A DNA stretch of 64,000 bases from the NCBI GenBank assembly GCA_009712635.1, contig WASS01000023.1, positions 37,722 to 101,721 on the forward strand. Direction: 5' to 3'. The stretch's first letter is position 1. Every line of letters starts with the position of its first letter. The DNA is from Hungatella sp. GTDB taxonomy: Bacteria; Bacillota; Clostridia; Lachnospirales; Lachnospiraceae. The position numbers were made by a program, and so were the translations under genes. This document shows positions 35,810-45,540 of this stretch, piece after piece. The notes beneath the pieces are model-generated. The model ran no database searches. It saw only the letters and a program-made list of their open reading frames with translations, and was not told where the DNA came from.

Positions 35810-36835
35810 TCAGTTGGACTGATTGCGGCTGCGGTAAAGCTGGTAAATGAAAAACGGGGCTCCGATTGCGGCAGTAAACACTCCCGCAGGCACATCAACC
35901 GGCAGGAATACCGTTCTGGCAACCGTATCAGAAACCAGCAGGATCAAAGCACCGATCAGTGCCGAGGCCGGCAGCAGAAAGATATGCTCTGTCCCCACCA
36001 GACGGCGGCCCATATGGGGTGCGATAAGACCGATAAATCCAATGGCTCCTACCACCGCTGCCGCGCCTCCTGATAAAGCAGCGCTGAGTAAAATAATAAC
36101 TGCCCTGTGTCTCTGTAAATGAGCTCCCAGACCTGCTGCCACTTCATCTCCCAGCCCCTGTACATCGATATGACGGGAGTATGCCATGGAAAAGAAAAAG
36201 CAAATGGAAAACCAGGTCAGAAGAAGGCGTACATCATTCCAGTCCGCACCATACACACTGCCCACCATCCATAAATAAGCCTTATCCACTGCCGCATTTT
36301 TACTTTTAGAAAGCAGCAGGGTGGTCAGTGCGCTTGTTACAGATGAAACCCCAATCCCGACCAGAATCAGTCGTATTGGGGTTACTCCATTCTTAAATGC
36401 CAGCACGTAGACAACCAGGGCTGCTGCAAGTGCTCCCAAAAACGATGCCAGGGAAAGGAAAACCGTTCCTCCATCCGGAAAATAATTGAGGAACAGAACG
36501 GCAAAAAGACTGCCTCCTCCGGTGATACCAATTACATTGGGAGCGGCTAACGGATTTCTTATGGTACCCTGAAGCAGAGTTCCGGAAACTCCAAGTGCTG
36601 CTCCTGCAAGAACCGCAGTTGTGGCACGGGGAAGCCGAACGGTCTCCAGAATCATTTTCACCTGACTGTCAGACTTTCCGAGAATTCCAAGAAGAACAGT
36701 ATCTGGAGAAAGAATCAGAGATCCGGCGCAGACGCAGGCCGCATAGGAAGCCGCCAGTAATATGGCAAGTGCCAGAAGCTTTCTTTTTGGGGCTGATGCA
36801 CCTTTAGCAGCTGCAGTTTTAGATAGTAATTTCAT
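35810..36835 (-). CDS. Iron-siderophore ABC transporter, permease 2
   Basis: A 341-residue FecCD-family permease with about nine or ten membrane segments. Typical parts are RLPRATTAVLAGAALGVSGT, RNPLAAPNVIGITGG and GAIGFIGLIAPHMGRRLVG. Its start overlaps the preceding permease stop by four bases (ATGA), which suggests translational coupling of the two permeases. Confidence 0.93.
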   Translation of the reverse strand: MKLLSKTAAAKGASAPKRKLLALAILLAASYAACVCAGSLILSPDTVLLGILGKSDSQVKMILETVRLPRATTAVLAGAALGVSGTLLQGTIRNPLAAPNVIGITGGGSLFAVLFLNYFPDGGTVFLSLASFLGALAAALVVYVLAFKNGVTPIRLILVGIGVSSVTSALTTLLLSKSKNAAVDKAYLWMVGSVYGADWNDVRLLLTWFSICFFFSMAYSRHIDVQGLGDEVAAGLGAHLQRHRAVIILLSAALSGGAAAVVGAIGFIGLIAPHMGRRLVGTEHIFLLPASALIGALILLVSDTVARTVFLPVDVPAGVFTAAIGAPFFIYQLYRSRNQSN

Positions 36836-37845
36836 CGTCTGCCTTTCCCTCCTTTTCTTGCAATATAGATGAAAAATGGTGCACCAATGAGAGCTGTCAT
36901 GACTCCTACCGGTGCTTCGGAAGGCATGACAATAAATCGGGCCAGTACATCAGCAATTAATAAAAGAGCTGCTCCCAGTACTGCACTGTAAGGAATAATC
37001 CATCTGTGATCCTGCCCCACAAGATTTCTGGATAAATGGGGGACAACCAGACCCACAAAGCTGATGGAGCCTGCTGCTGCCACGGAGCTGCCTGCTAAGA
37101 ATATAATGCAGACTCCCATCATAATTTTGACCAGCAGGGTACGCTGTCCCAGTCCTTTTGCAACGTCATCTCCTGAAGATAAAATATTCACAGGAACCGA
37201 AAGCAGCAGGGCCAGAAGCATACCTGCTGCCATATAGGGAATCACCATCATCTGTTGCTTCATATCACGGCCTGCAATTCCTCCTGCCAGCCAGGATAAG
37301 GTGTTGCGGATTCCCGATTCGCTTAAAACCAGAATTCCCTGGGTAAAAGAGGAAAAAAGTGCAGTAATGGCAGATCCGGCCAATACGATCTTAACAGGTG
37401 TCAGACCATCTCTCCCTACCGACCCCAGAACGTATACACAAACGGCAGAAAGAGCCGCTCCTGCAAAAGCCGCCCATAAAACACCTTCCGCCGGCAGATT
37501 CCCTGCAAAGGAGGAAGCAAGCACCGCAAAAAAAACGGCGCCTGAATTAATCCCCAGGATACTGGGGGAAGCCAGGGGATTTCTTGTCAGTGCCTGTGCC
37601 AGCACTCCGGAAACCCCTAAACTCCCTCCCACCAGCATGGCTGTGACTGCTCTTGGAAGTCTTGTATGTATAACCAGAATATGCTCCGTTAAACCAGGAT
37701 CAAAATGAATAAACGCCTGAACTACCTCAGGAAGTGCAATGGAATAAGTACCAAGAGATACGCTGGCTCCAAAGCAGAACACCATTCCTGCAAGAAGTCC
37801 GGTTAATACTGCTGTTTTTTGTGTTGTGGTCCGCAGCCAAGCCAT
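36832..37845 (-). CDS. Iron-siderophore ABC transporter, permease 1
   Basis: A 337-residue FecCD-family permease paralogous to the next gene. Motifs are RLPRAVTAMLVGGSLGVSGV, TRNPLASPSILGINSGAVF and ISFVGLVVPHLSRNLVG. AAAGGAG precedes the ATG. Together with permease 2 it forms the membrane channel for ferric siderophore. Confidence 0.93.
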   Translation of the reverse strand: MAWLRTTTQKTAVLTGLLAGMVFCFGASVSLGTYSIALPEVVQAFIHFDPGLTEHILVIHTRLPRAVTAMLVGGSLGVSGVLAQALTRNPLASPSILGINSGAVFFAVLASSFAGNLPAEGVLWAAFAGAALSAVCVYVLGSVGRDGLTPVKIVLAGSAITALFSSFTQGILVLSESGIRNTLSWLAGGIAGRDMKQQMMVIPYMAAGMLLALLLSVPVNILSSGDDVAKGLGQRTLLVKIMMGVCIIFLAGSSVAAAGSISFVGLVVPHLSRNLVGQDHRWIIPYSAVLGAALLLIADVLARFIVMPSEAPVGVMTALIGAPFFIYIARKGGKGRR

Positions 37846-37864
37846 ATGCCTTTCTCCTTTTCTC

Positions 37865-38875
37865 TTATTCTACTCCGTAAAATGCATATACTTCCTCAAG
37901 CATATGCATGGCTGCCTGAGGGCCGCCGCCGCTGTTCCAGAATACAGAATTAACCGGATATACCTGATTGTTTTTTACTGCGGTCAGATTGGACCACAAT
38001 GGATTGGAGGTCCATTTATCCCGGTTTGTCACATTTTCTGCCTCATTTAAGTTGGTCTGGTCAAAAATCAGATCCGCCTCCATCTGGGGAATTGCCTCCT
38101 CAGACTGCAGCATAACACCCCACTCCTCTTTCTTATGACTTTCCGGACGTTCAATCCCCATGTCATCTAATACCGTAGCAGCAAAGCCTGTATAAACGAT
38201 TCTTGCATGATCCGCTCTGAAATCAATGACTGCTACCTTTGTATCCTTGATTTTATCTGCGGCCTTTTCTTTGAAATAAGAAGTTTTTTCGTTCCATTTT
38301 GTGAAAAACTCTTCTCCTTCTTCTTCCTTATTCATTGCCTTTGCGCAAATGTTTAACGTATCCTTCCACTGATACACCTCTTTTACCATGACAGTTGGTG
38401 CAATTTCAGTGAGCTGGGAATATATTTTTTCATGACGGACTTTAGAAGCAATAATTAAATCCGGCTTCAGCGCGATGATCTCCTCTAAGTTGGGCTGGGT
38501 TTCAATTCCTAAATTCACCACTCCATCCATTTGTCCTCTTAAGTACTCGTAAACCGGCTTTTCTGCCCAGGATTCTACAGCACCTACAGGCTTTACTCCC
38601 AGAAGAAGGGCGCTATCCGTTGCTCCCTGAAACAGTGTTACAACCCGAAGAGGGGTTCCTTCAATCTCGGTTGTTCCCATGGCATGTTCGATTTCCCTTT
38701 TGCCTCCCTCTTCCTGTCCGGAAGCTGATGCCTCAGTTATATCAGTGCTTTCTGCCTCTATATTCTGTGACTGAGTATCTGCCTTTGTGCTCTCCCTGCT
38801 CTTATCAGATGCAGCGCAGCCGGATAATACAACTGTGAGTACCATCAGTGCGGTTATTATTTTTGTAATCTTCAA
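37865..38875 (-). CDS. Iron-siderophore ABC transporter, substrate-binding lipoprotein
   Basis: A 336-residue type III (helical-backbone) binding protein. KIITALMVLTVVLSGCAAS is a lipoprotein signal with lipobox LSGC. The fold shows IEGTPLRVVTLFQGATDSAL, VGAVESW and LEEIIALKPDLIIASKV. The start is TTG 38875, nine bases after AAAGGAG. First gene of the operon; a DtxR-like box lies 44-62 bases upstream. The siderophore is not predictable and no biosynthesis genes are nearby, so it probably takes up siderophores made by others. Confidence 0.9.
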   Translation of the reverse strand: MKITKIITALMVLTVVLSGCAASDKSRESTKADTQSQNIEAESTDITEASASGQEEGGKREIEHAMGTTEIEGTPLRVVTLFQGATDSALLLGVKPVGAVESWAEKPVYEYLRGQMDGVVNLGIETQPNLEEIIALKPDLIIASKVRHEKIYSQLTEIAPTVMVKEVYQWKDTLNICAKAMNKEEEGEEFFTKWNEKTSYFKEKAADKIKDTKVAVIDFRADHARIVYTGFAATVLDDMGIERPESHKKEEWGVMLQSEEAIPQMEADLIFDQTNLNEAENVTNRDKWTSNPLWSNLTAVKNNQVYPVNSVFWNSGGGPQAAMHMLEEVYAFYGVE

Positions 38876-38918
38876 AATTGTGCACTCCTTTTATGTTATT
38901 GATAGTATTTCTCATTAG

Positions 38919-38937
38919 TTAGTTTAGACTAACCTTA
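38919..38937. promoter_or_regulatory. DtxR/IdeR-like iron box
   Basis: TTAGTTTAGACTAACCTTA matches 16 of 19 positions of the DtxR/IdeR consensus I recall (TTAGGTTAGSCTAACCTAA). It precedes the siderophore operon, which fits repression by Fe2+-loaded DtxR-family protein. Confidence 0.55.
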
Positions 38938-39011
38938 GATGCCTGTACAGTTTAGCATCATGGTTGTTCTCTGTCAACCTGTTATATTGTAAATATAATT
39001 TTTTCTCAAAG

Positions 39012-39067
39012 AAGAGGAGTCATTGTTTTATAAGTGAAAGCCACCTATGAAACAACAACTCCTCTTT
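39012..39067. terminator. Hairpin after the pectinase gene
   Basis: AAGAGGAGT pairs with ACTCCTCTT, with inner ATTGTTT/AAACAA pairing. It lies just past the end of the 2014-residue gene. The minus-strand T-run is weak, so it may act as a processed 3' stem or partial terminator. Confidence 0.55.
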
Positions 39068-39088
39068 TATATAAAACCACTTTTTCTG

Positions 39089-42000
39089 TTATCTTCCGGT
39101 CCAGGCTCCGTTTTCATCTACCTGGTAGCCATCCGGCGTTATTGTGTCAATCAGGCAGTCTCCGTTTTCCGGGGTTAAATAATACCATGTCTCATCTACC
39201 AAAACCCACCCTGTTGCCATTCCGCCATAAGATGGATGGAGATAATACCATTTTCCTTCCGGCGTCTTGAACCAGCCCGTTATCATATATCCGTTCTGAT
39301 CAAAGTAATACCATACTCCGTCTACAAGACCCCACTCCCTTGCCGCAAGAGTACCATTTTTCTTAACCAGACACCACGTTCCTTCTGCTGATTTCAGCCA
39401 GGTTCCGGTATCTGCCTTTTTAACTTCTACCGCATTGTTTCTCCGTTTGTCGGCTTCTTTTTTATCCTCCCTGAGTTCATAACCTGCATCGTCTTCAGAA
39501 TCATCTTGGTATGCCTTTTCCGGTTGTGGTTGTGGTTGTGGTTGCGGTTCTTCATTTTCGCCCGGTTCGTTTCCATTTTCCCCAGGATTTGTGTTCCCCA
39601 CATCGTAATACAGGGTTTTTTCCCACTGCAGAACAGTCATATCAAGAACTCCCGCTCCGGAGTTTGGAATCACAAAATCCTCTAATTGTTCAGCGGGATA
39701 CAACACTGGCGCTTTGTATGGCAGACTGTTTTTAAATTCTTCTGCATTAAGAACCAATACGGACGAATCGGTTGTACTGTTGGATTTTGGCTGCAGGTTT
39801 GTCTTTATGCCATTTAAATAATAAACAGAGTTGATCGCATTGATATAACCTGATGGACTTGCTCCGTTTCCACTGTTAAGTGGATTTAAAATATCATTGA
39901 TATAACAGTTTTCCAGAAGCACGTTTCCCCTGCAGGTGGAACTCGCTCCATTGCTCACAATCTTTTCTGCCGCTTCAGTGTTTTCTATGGAAAGCTTAGC
40001 CTGGTATATATCTTCCGAATCAAGGACGCAATTATATACATGGCTGTTCCCATATCTCAGCCTTGGCATACGATCCATGGAATCCCTGTAATAATTATTT
40101 GCCAGTGTCACCCTGATGTTTGCAGCATTGACAGCATCATCTGACTGACCAAGAAGATGAGTTTTCTTCTGGCCGTAAGCATAAGAGATCACCTGCTCTT
40201 TTGTCATATGAAGGTCTTTAATCAGATGATTATAATAGGGATACTGACTGGGATTAGCAGCCAGTTCATTCATCATTACCTCAAAGAAATCGCCCCTGCT
40301 TGCCGGTAAAAAGCTGCACCAGGATATGGTTATATTGCTGGTTTTTGTAGTACTTGGATTTTTAACATCAATTACTCCGTCATATGCTTTATAAAAAGTA
40401 CAGTGATCGATCCAGACGTTGGTACTTTCACTTTCGATTGTCATATAATCCCAGTCATTCCGGTCATATTCCCCCGCTGTATCCTCATCCCACTCCCATA
40501 ACTCATCAAACACCAGATTCCTGATTATCATGTTGGAGGAATCACTGATATCAATATTGGCATGGAGAATGGCTGCTCCATTTCTGGAGAAAATAGTCAG
40601 GTTGCTCATGCCTTTCAGCATCAGTACAGAAACTCCTGTTTCTTTCAGAACCGGATGGGTCAGCGGCTGGGCACTGTACGCTTTTAATATGCTGCTGTAA
40701 GAAGAAAAGTTTTCCACCTCATTGCTGCCAAGGCCAATGTCACCAGTAATTTCAATCACAGACTTTTTACCGGTCTGTTTTACTAAAGCCAGAGCATTTA
40801 AGAAGGAAGCAGCATCTGAGACGATATAATAATTCTCAGAAGTTTCCTTTAAAAGACCGCCGCCGGTTACATTGCCCGCCTGCGCATAGCCTTCCAGCTG
40901 ATAAGCTCCCAGACCTGTATCATCTCCTTCTTTCCCGTTGTATGTATCAGAAGAGTATTCTGTTATTACAAATTTAGGTGCCTCATTGGTAAACACCTCT
41001 CCCTGATAATCAGAGGAACGGGTTTTCACTTCCTTTTCCGGTTCCCAGCCAAGGAGGGAGGCGCTTAACATCCCATCTGCTCTGGCAGGAGAGATTTGTC
41101 TGCGTTTTTCATTAATTGCATATCCCGGACCATAGCTGCCATATTCAAAAAATCTTGCCTTCATGAAGGAGTTTCCACTCATATCGTCATAGCTTTCATC
41201 TTTATTAATGATTTCACCCATATAGGTATTAATAAAGGTCAGAAATCCATCCGCTCCCCATGGTCTGCCCAGGCGGTATTTACTTCCACTGCATCCCTCC
41301 TCTGACAAAATCCGGCAATCATAAAAGGTAAGTCCATACCTGGCATCTGCTGAAGTTTTGGGAGCACTTAAGTAGCCGCTGTTTTTGGTGCTGTTGTATC
41401 GGAAAATCAGATCGCAGTCACGAAACAGTGCTCTGGGGTCATTTCCATATATAAAATCCACATTTCCCGTAATACGGCATTTGTAATAATACTGCTTACC
41501 AAGATTGGCACATAACGTATCCTGATATCCAACCAGAGCAGTGTTAATATAAACCGCTCCCTCTGCATCATTTCTAAGTGCATCTGCTGATTCATTGCTG
41601 CCTGTTCCCAAATACTGGTAATCATTTTCAAAGGTAAGATTTTCAGCCGTAAATCCATTGGCATCGCTGGTTACATAAACCGCACATCTGGTTTTCATAT
41701 CCCCGCCTTCCGGACTTTCTGTTTTGTCATAGAAGTGGATATTAACCATATCCCTGTCTTCCCCGATTAGTGAGATATTTGGTTTATTAATAGTTAAATG
41801 CTCCCGATAAGAACCTTCCTTTACTAAAATAACATTTCGTTTTGCCGAATTGGAGGGGACCGCATCCACAGCTGCCTGAACCGTTTTATAGACAGGTATC
41901 CCATTCACCAGATCTCCGTCGCATCCTGTATAAAGGCAATTGACAACCATATCATAATTGGTTAAGTAGACGTAATTGAATGTTTTTCTTGTAACAGCTC

Positions 42001-45000
42001 CTTTCGAATCGGTAAACAGAAGATTGACATCATTGCGTCCCTCGTTCATAACCAGTTTAAGGCGGAAGTCTCCACCTGCCGGAATGTCTTTTCCGGTATC
42101 CTGAACGCTTCCATTGACCAGCGCTTTCAGAGAGCATGCCTCCTGCGTAATTCCCTCAATTACAACATCATTCTGATAGGAGGTATCATAGGATTTTTTC
42201 GTAATTGTAACTGGGATGGCCTCTTCTTCATATACATAATCGCCATAGCGCTCTCCTGTGGCAACCGCCCAGACAGCTTCCGATCCATTACTCTCGTTTG
42301 TTCCTGAAAATGCTTTTACGTAATAATAGTAAGGCATTTGCTGTGTTATATTCTGATCGGTGTATTCTGTACTTTCCGTTGTGCCTATCAGCTTTGCCCC
42401 TGACTGGGTTTCATCATAGGAATACCGGTAAATCTCATATTTCTGCGCCGTTTCTACTTCCTTCCAGGACAGCCCGATGCTGTTTTCAGAGGCCTTGGTC
42501 ATAACAACAGGCGCCGTAAGTGCAGCCAGTATGGTTACCGGGGAAACGATTGTCACCCACTCATTCCGGTCCTCTATGGCAGGCTCATTTCCCACTGTTC
42601 CGCACACTCTGAAATACCAGGAGCCTCCCCCTGTTATGGCATAATTATAGCTGTTTTCAGTCAGGTCATCCGAAACGTCTTCCCAATTTTCTCCGTCTCT
42701 GGATACCTGAAGGACATACTTTTCATCTCCGGAACATGTTTCACCTGTCCATGCAACGTGGATAAATTCCCTGGATGCGTCTGCCTCAGCCGTAACTTTA
42801 TCTGCAATTGGTGCCGTTCCTTCCGGTTCGTAGCAATCATTCTGATCATAAAGAAGTTTCCCGGATTCATCATGCAGTTTCATATTTGTTACTTCAAATG
42901 TGCCGCTTGCAAATGCCAATCCATAATAGCATTCTGTATCGGCTTCATTATTCTTAAATAAAAGATTTTTGCTGTCATTGTATTTAAACGTATAGCTGCT
43001 TTCTTCTCCCGTCTCTGGCTTATAAGTAATTAAAAGTCCAGACTCTGCTTTGCATACTGAAAAGGTTACTTTTTCTCCTTCCGTAATGGTCTGATTAGGG
43101 CCACTGGCCCCCACCAGCTCACTGGAGGATTTGGAAAGAATTCCGCGGATTACGGTTTTACCCCGGATTCCGGTGGTTGTTAAATAACTCTCATCAAATG
43201 CACCAAAGAATACGCCGCTGGAAGTGCTGGTTGTTCCTGATTTCAGTACTACATCTGCCGACAAAGTCTGCCAGTCTGATGTCTTTGGAAATACATAGAA
43301 GCTGACCGTGGACAGACCGGCACTGGTCATCGCTCCGCCCGTCTGTGTCATGATAAGTCTCTGCCCCTCAGGCACAACGGTCAGATTTGATCCAGTACCG
43401 AAATCTGCCGTAAATGGCATCACGTCCTGTTCCTTATAATCCACCTCTTTTGGGGGATACACCAGGGTTACCGATTTTAAATAGGCCCCTCCGGTCGAAA
43501 CAATATCAACAAAACCGGATCCGCCTTCATACCGATATACATAGGGACTCTGGTTCTGCACCGGTATTGCATTTACAGTATATAACGCATACTGGGCGTC
43601 GTAGGCTTCCACTGACATGGTACACGTTCCTGTAACTGGTATTCTGATAACTGCTCCGGTAGTAAACTGGCTGGAATTTGCTGAACTGGCCGCTCCATTT
43701 GGAGTTAGCTTACCGCTCTGCGCATTAATGAAGGCTCCCCTGAAATACCCGGAATCTCCCTCAAAGGCTTTTTGGTAGTATTCCTCTGTTCCATCCCCGT
43801 AAAATATCCATTGTGTCAAAGGCTTTAAAGTAACCTTCTGAGTCGTATTGCTGCCATTTATCTTAATATTCTCCCCATCTGTAATTTCATAAGCAAGCCT
43901 GTCGGTCTCTCCTGTAAAACCAAAGACATAACTGCCATCGTTCAGTTCAATCTTATCATCTGTCTGAAATAGATACACCTGACTGGTCTCTGTATTTTTA
44001 TAGGAATATTGAATACCCGTTAAATCGATGTCCTCAGAAAAATTAATTGATACCGTATATTTCTCAGAACTTACAACTGTAAAATCACAATCCTGACTAT
44101 CCGAATCTGAAGAGATCTCAATCTGACTTGGCCCGTTTATTTCATAACTCTGACTATCCAGATAAATCTGATATTTCTCTGTTTCTCCATAAACAGGAAG
44201 ATCAGCTTCATATTTCCCTTCTCCGTCATAGAAATTGACGGTTTCAGTGAATTTTTCTTTTGTACGCTCATTTAAGAGTACAGCCTTCACATTTTTGGGA
44301 CTGGCACCGTTTTCCATTGTCAGAGTACCGGATAGTTTAACGGATACAGCATTAAAACACTCTGTGTCAATATTCGTCACATATTTGGAATTGCCCCCTG
44401 ATGCGTTAAACCTGACAGACATCTCCTCTGTGGTTTTCTCCAGCACACAGCGATAGGTATAAATACGGTAATCACTGCCAAACGCTTCTGCACTTTCTGC
44501 ATTACAGGATTTTACACCTGATACTGTGACGGCTGATTGTGCGCCAGCCAAGACCTGAGTAATATCTGAAAGAGCAATACCTCCATCCCAGTTTTTATGT
44601 GCCGTAATCTGCAAAAGACAGACATCTCCAGTAACCGGAATCTGAATCTGCGTTCCTGCATTAATCTGAGTCCTGATATCCTGTACTGCAAATTTACCTG
44701 CGGAAGCATCAATCTTCAGAACCTGATTCTCTCCATTTGTAAATGTTCCGGTGTTTTTTTCAAGCTTAGACACCGTAATATCCTGGGAATCCTTTAATAC
44801 CCCGTCACCTGTTATGAGACTCCATGATCCGGTAACGGATTGGCTAACAAAAGCAGCCAGCGCTTCTGATGGAGTGCTGACAGTCTCTTTTGCAACCTCC
44901 ACATTACGTTTCTCTGCTTCATCGATTGAGTCGTCTGTCTTTATCGCTTCAGACGGTGTTGCCGCTATGACAGCCTCCGATGGTGTTGCTGCTTTGTCTT

Positions 45001-45133
45001 CTTTTTCTTGTGTAACGTCTGTCATTGTTTCCCCCAATGTTGCAAAAGCCTGAAAATTACTGTTAGTAATAAGTAATACTGCCGCAAGAGCTGCAGCTGC
45101 GACTCTTGCAAATACCTTTTTTTTGCCCCTCAA
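39089..45133 (-). CDS. Secreted pectinesterase / pectate lyase multidomain enzyme
   Basis: A 2014-residue exported protein. A signal peptide ends near AFA-31, then ATPSEA repeats (49-54, 58-63, TPSEA 87-91). Residues 95-770 hold carbohydrate-binding-like modules (two with RIPVTG-type motifs), 778-948 two fibronectin III domains, and 965-1065 a Big-type linker. A pectin methylesterase spans about 1070-1364 (GYQDTL, GNVDFIYG, RLGRPWG). A family 1 pectate lyase spans about 1420-1770 (VWIDHCTF, DRMPRLRYGNSHVYNC). A PQPQPQPQP linker leads to C-terminal cell-wall-binding repeats (GVWYYFDQNGYMITGW). It would de-esterify and cleave pectin at the cell surface. Start is TTG with GGAGGGG five bases before. 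Confidence 0.93.
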   Translation of the reverse strand: MRGKKKVFARVAAAALAAVLLITNSNFQAFATLGETMTDVTQEKEDKAATPSEAVIAATPSEAIKTDDSIDEAEKRNVEVAKETVSTPSEALAAFVSQSVTGSWSLITGDGVLKDSQDITVSKLEKNTGTFTNGENQVLKIDASAGKFAVQDIRTQINAGTQIQIPVTGDVCLLQITAHKNWDGGIALSDITQVLAGAQSAVTVSGVKSCNAESAEAFGSDYRIYTYRCVLEKTTEEMSVRFNASGGNSKYVTNIDTECFNAVSVKLSGTLTMENGASPKNVKAVLLNERTKEKFTETVNFYDGEGKYEADLPVYGETEKYQIYLDSQSYEINGPSQIEISSDSDSQDCDFTVVSSEKYTVSINFSEDIDLTGIQYSYKNTETSQVYLFQTDDKIELNDGSYVFGFTGETDRLAYEITDGENIKINGSNTTQKVTLKPLTQWIFYGDGTEEYYQKAFEGDSGYFRGAFINAQSGKLTPNGAASSANSSQFTTGAVIRIPVTGTCTMSVEAYDAQYALYTVNAIPVQNQSPYVYRYEGGSGFVDIVSTGGAYLKSVTLVYPPKEVDYKEQDVMPFTADFGTGSNLTVVPEGQRLIMTQTGGAMTSAGLSTVSFYVFPKTSDWQTLSADVVLKSGTTSTSSGVFFGAFDESYLTTTGIRGKTVIRGILSKSSSELVGASGPNQTITEGEKVTFSVCKAESGLLITYKPETGEESSYTFKYNDSKNLLFKNNEADTECYYGLAFASGTFEVTNMKLHDESGKLLYDQNDCYEPEGTAPIADKVTAEADASREFIHVAWTGETCSGDEKYVLQVSRDGENWEDVSDDLTENSYNYAITGGGSWYFRVCGTVGNEPAIEDRNEWVTIVSPVTILAALTAPVVMTKASENSIGLSWKEVETAQKYEIYRYSYDETQSGAKLIGTTESTEYTDQNITQQMPYYYYVKAFSGTNESNGSEAVWAVATGERYGDYVYEEEAIPVTITKKSYDTSYQNDVVIEGITQEACSLKALVNGSVQDTGKDIPAGGDFRLKLVMNEGRNDVNLLFTDSKGAVTRKTFNYVYLTNYDMVVNCLYTGCDGDLVNGIPVYKTVQAAVDAVPSNSAKRNVILVKEGSYREHLTINKPNISLIGEDRDMVNIHFYDKTESPEGGDMKTRCAVYVTSDANGFTAENLTFENDYQYLGTGSNESADALRNDAEGAVYINTALVGYQDTLCANLGKQYYYKCRITGNVDFIYGNDPRALFRDCDLIFRYNSTKNSGYLSAPKTSADARYGLTFYDCRILSEEGCSGSKYRLGRPWGADGFLTFINTYMGEIINKDESYDDMSGNSFMKARFFEYGSYGPGYAINEKRRQISPARADGMLSASLLGWEPEKEVKTRSSDYQGEVFTNEAPKFVITEYSSDTYNGKEGDDTGLGAYQLEGYAQAGNVTGGGLLKETSENYYIVSDAASFLNALALVKQTGKKSVIEITGDIGLGSNEVENFSSYSSILKAYSAQPLTHPVLKETGVSVLMLKGMSNLTIFSRNGAAILHANIDISDSSNMIIRNLVFDELWEWDEDTAGEYDRNDWDYMTIESESTNVWIDHCTFYKAYDGVIDVKNPSTTKTSNITISWCSFLPASRGDFFEVMMNELAANPSQYPYYNHLIKDLHMTKEQVISYAYGQKKTHLLGQSDDAVNAANIRVTLANNYYRDSMDRMPRLRYGNSHVYNCVLDSEDIYQAKLSIENTEAAEKIVSNGASSTCRGNVLLENCYINDILNPLNSGNGASPSGYINAINSVYYLNGIKTNLQPKSNSTTDSSVLVLNAEEFKNSLPYKAPVLYPAEQLEDFVIPNSGAGVLDMTVLQWEKTLYYDVGNTNPGENGNEPGENEEPQPQPQPQPEKAYQDDSEDDAGYELREDKKEADKRRNNAVEVKKADTGTWLKSAEGTWCLVKKNGTLAAREWGLVDGVWYYFDQNGYMITGWFKTPEGKWYYLHPSYGGMATGWVLVDETWYYLTPENGDCLIDTITPDGYQVDENGAWTGR

Positions 45134-45175
45134 ACTTTCCCCTCCTTCTTAAAACATAAATAAATTCCCCTGCGC

Positions 45176-45193
45176 TGTGTAAGCGCTTACACA
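45176..45193. promoter_or_regulatory. cre-like perfect palindrome (CcpA or LacI-type operator)
   Basis: TGTGTAAGCGCTTACACA is a perfect 18-base palindrome with the AAGCGCTT core of CcpA/LacI-family sites. It begins directly after the -10 box of the pectinase promoter, where a bound protein would block initiation. Confidence 0.85.
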
Positions 45194-45222
45194 ATTATAC
45201 TGTTTTATGGCAAAAAATGTAA
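45194..45222 (-). promoter_or_regulatory. Promoter of the pectinase gene
   Basis: On the minus strand TTACAT (45217-45222) and TATAAT (45194-45199) are 17 bases apart. It is adjacent to the cre-like palindrome. Confidence 0.65.
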
Positions 45223-45395
45223 TTGTCAAAATAAATAAATCACCACATATTTATTGTACTTTTTATACAAACGCTTTCTATATTCATTTGTTTTTATAGG
45301 CAATATAACTGCATGCAGGAGTTAAAATACTTGTTTTTCAAACATTTTACAACCTTTTCTATATGATATTATTTCATATAATGTAAGTCGCAGGA

Positions 45396-45411
45396 TTGTG
45401 TAAGCGCTTCC
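45396..45411. promoter_or_regulatory. Second cre-like site
   Basis: TTGTGTAAGCGCTTCC shares the GTGTAAGCGCTT core with the palindrome 220 bases away. A weaker third copy of the core (AAACGCTTTC) is near 45269. The 407-base gap 45134-45540 holds these sites, the promoter and the terminator and no gene. Confidence 0.6.
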
Positions 45412-45433
45412 CTCCACGTTTCTTATTTGTAAC

Positions 45434-45490
45434 AAAAAAAGAAATATTTCTACAGATATATCACTATATATCTGATGGAAATATTTCTTT
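45434..45490 (-). terminator. Intrinsic terminator of the zinc operon
   Basis: On the minus strand AAAGAAATATTTC pairs with GAAATATTTCTTT, with an inner CAGATATA/TATATCTG stem, followed by seven T. It closes the operon that runs from the Fur-family gene to the DUF1980 gene. Confidence 0.88.
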
Positions 45491-45540
45491 TCTTAATACT
45501 AAGATTTAAACTTTAAATTACTCATATGAGCTCAGGTCTG

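Noticed and set aside
39520..39560. GGTTGT tandem repeat as a possible microsatellite or CRISPR-like array
   Set aside because: It encodes the proline/glutamine linker (PQPQPQPQP) of the pectinase and has no spacer structure.
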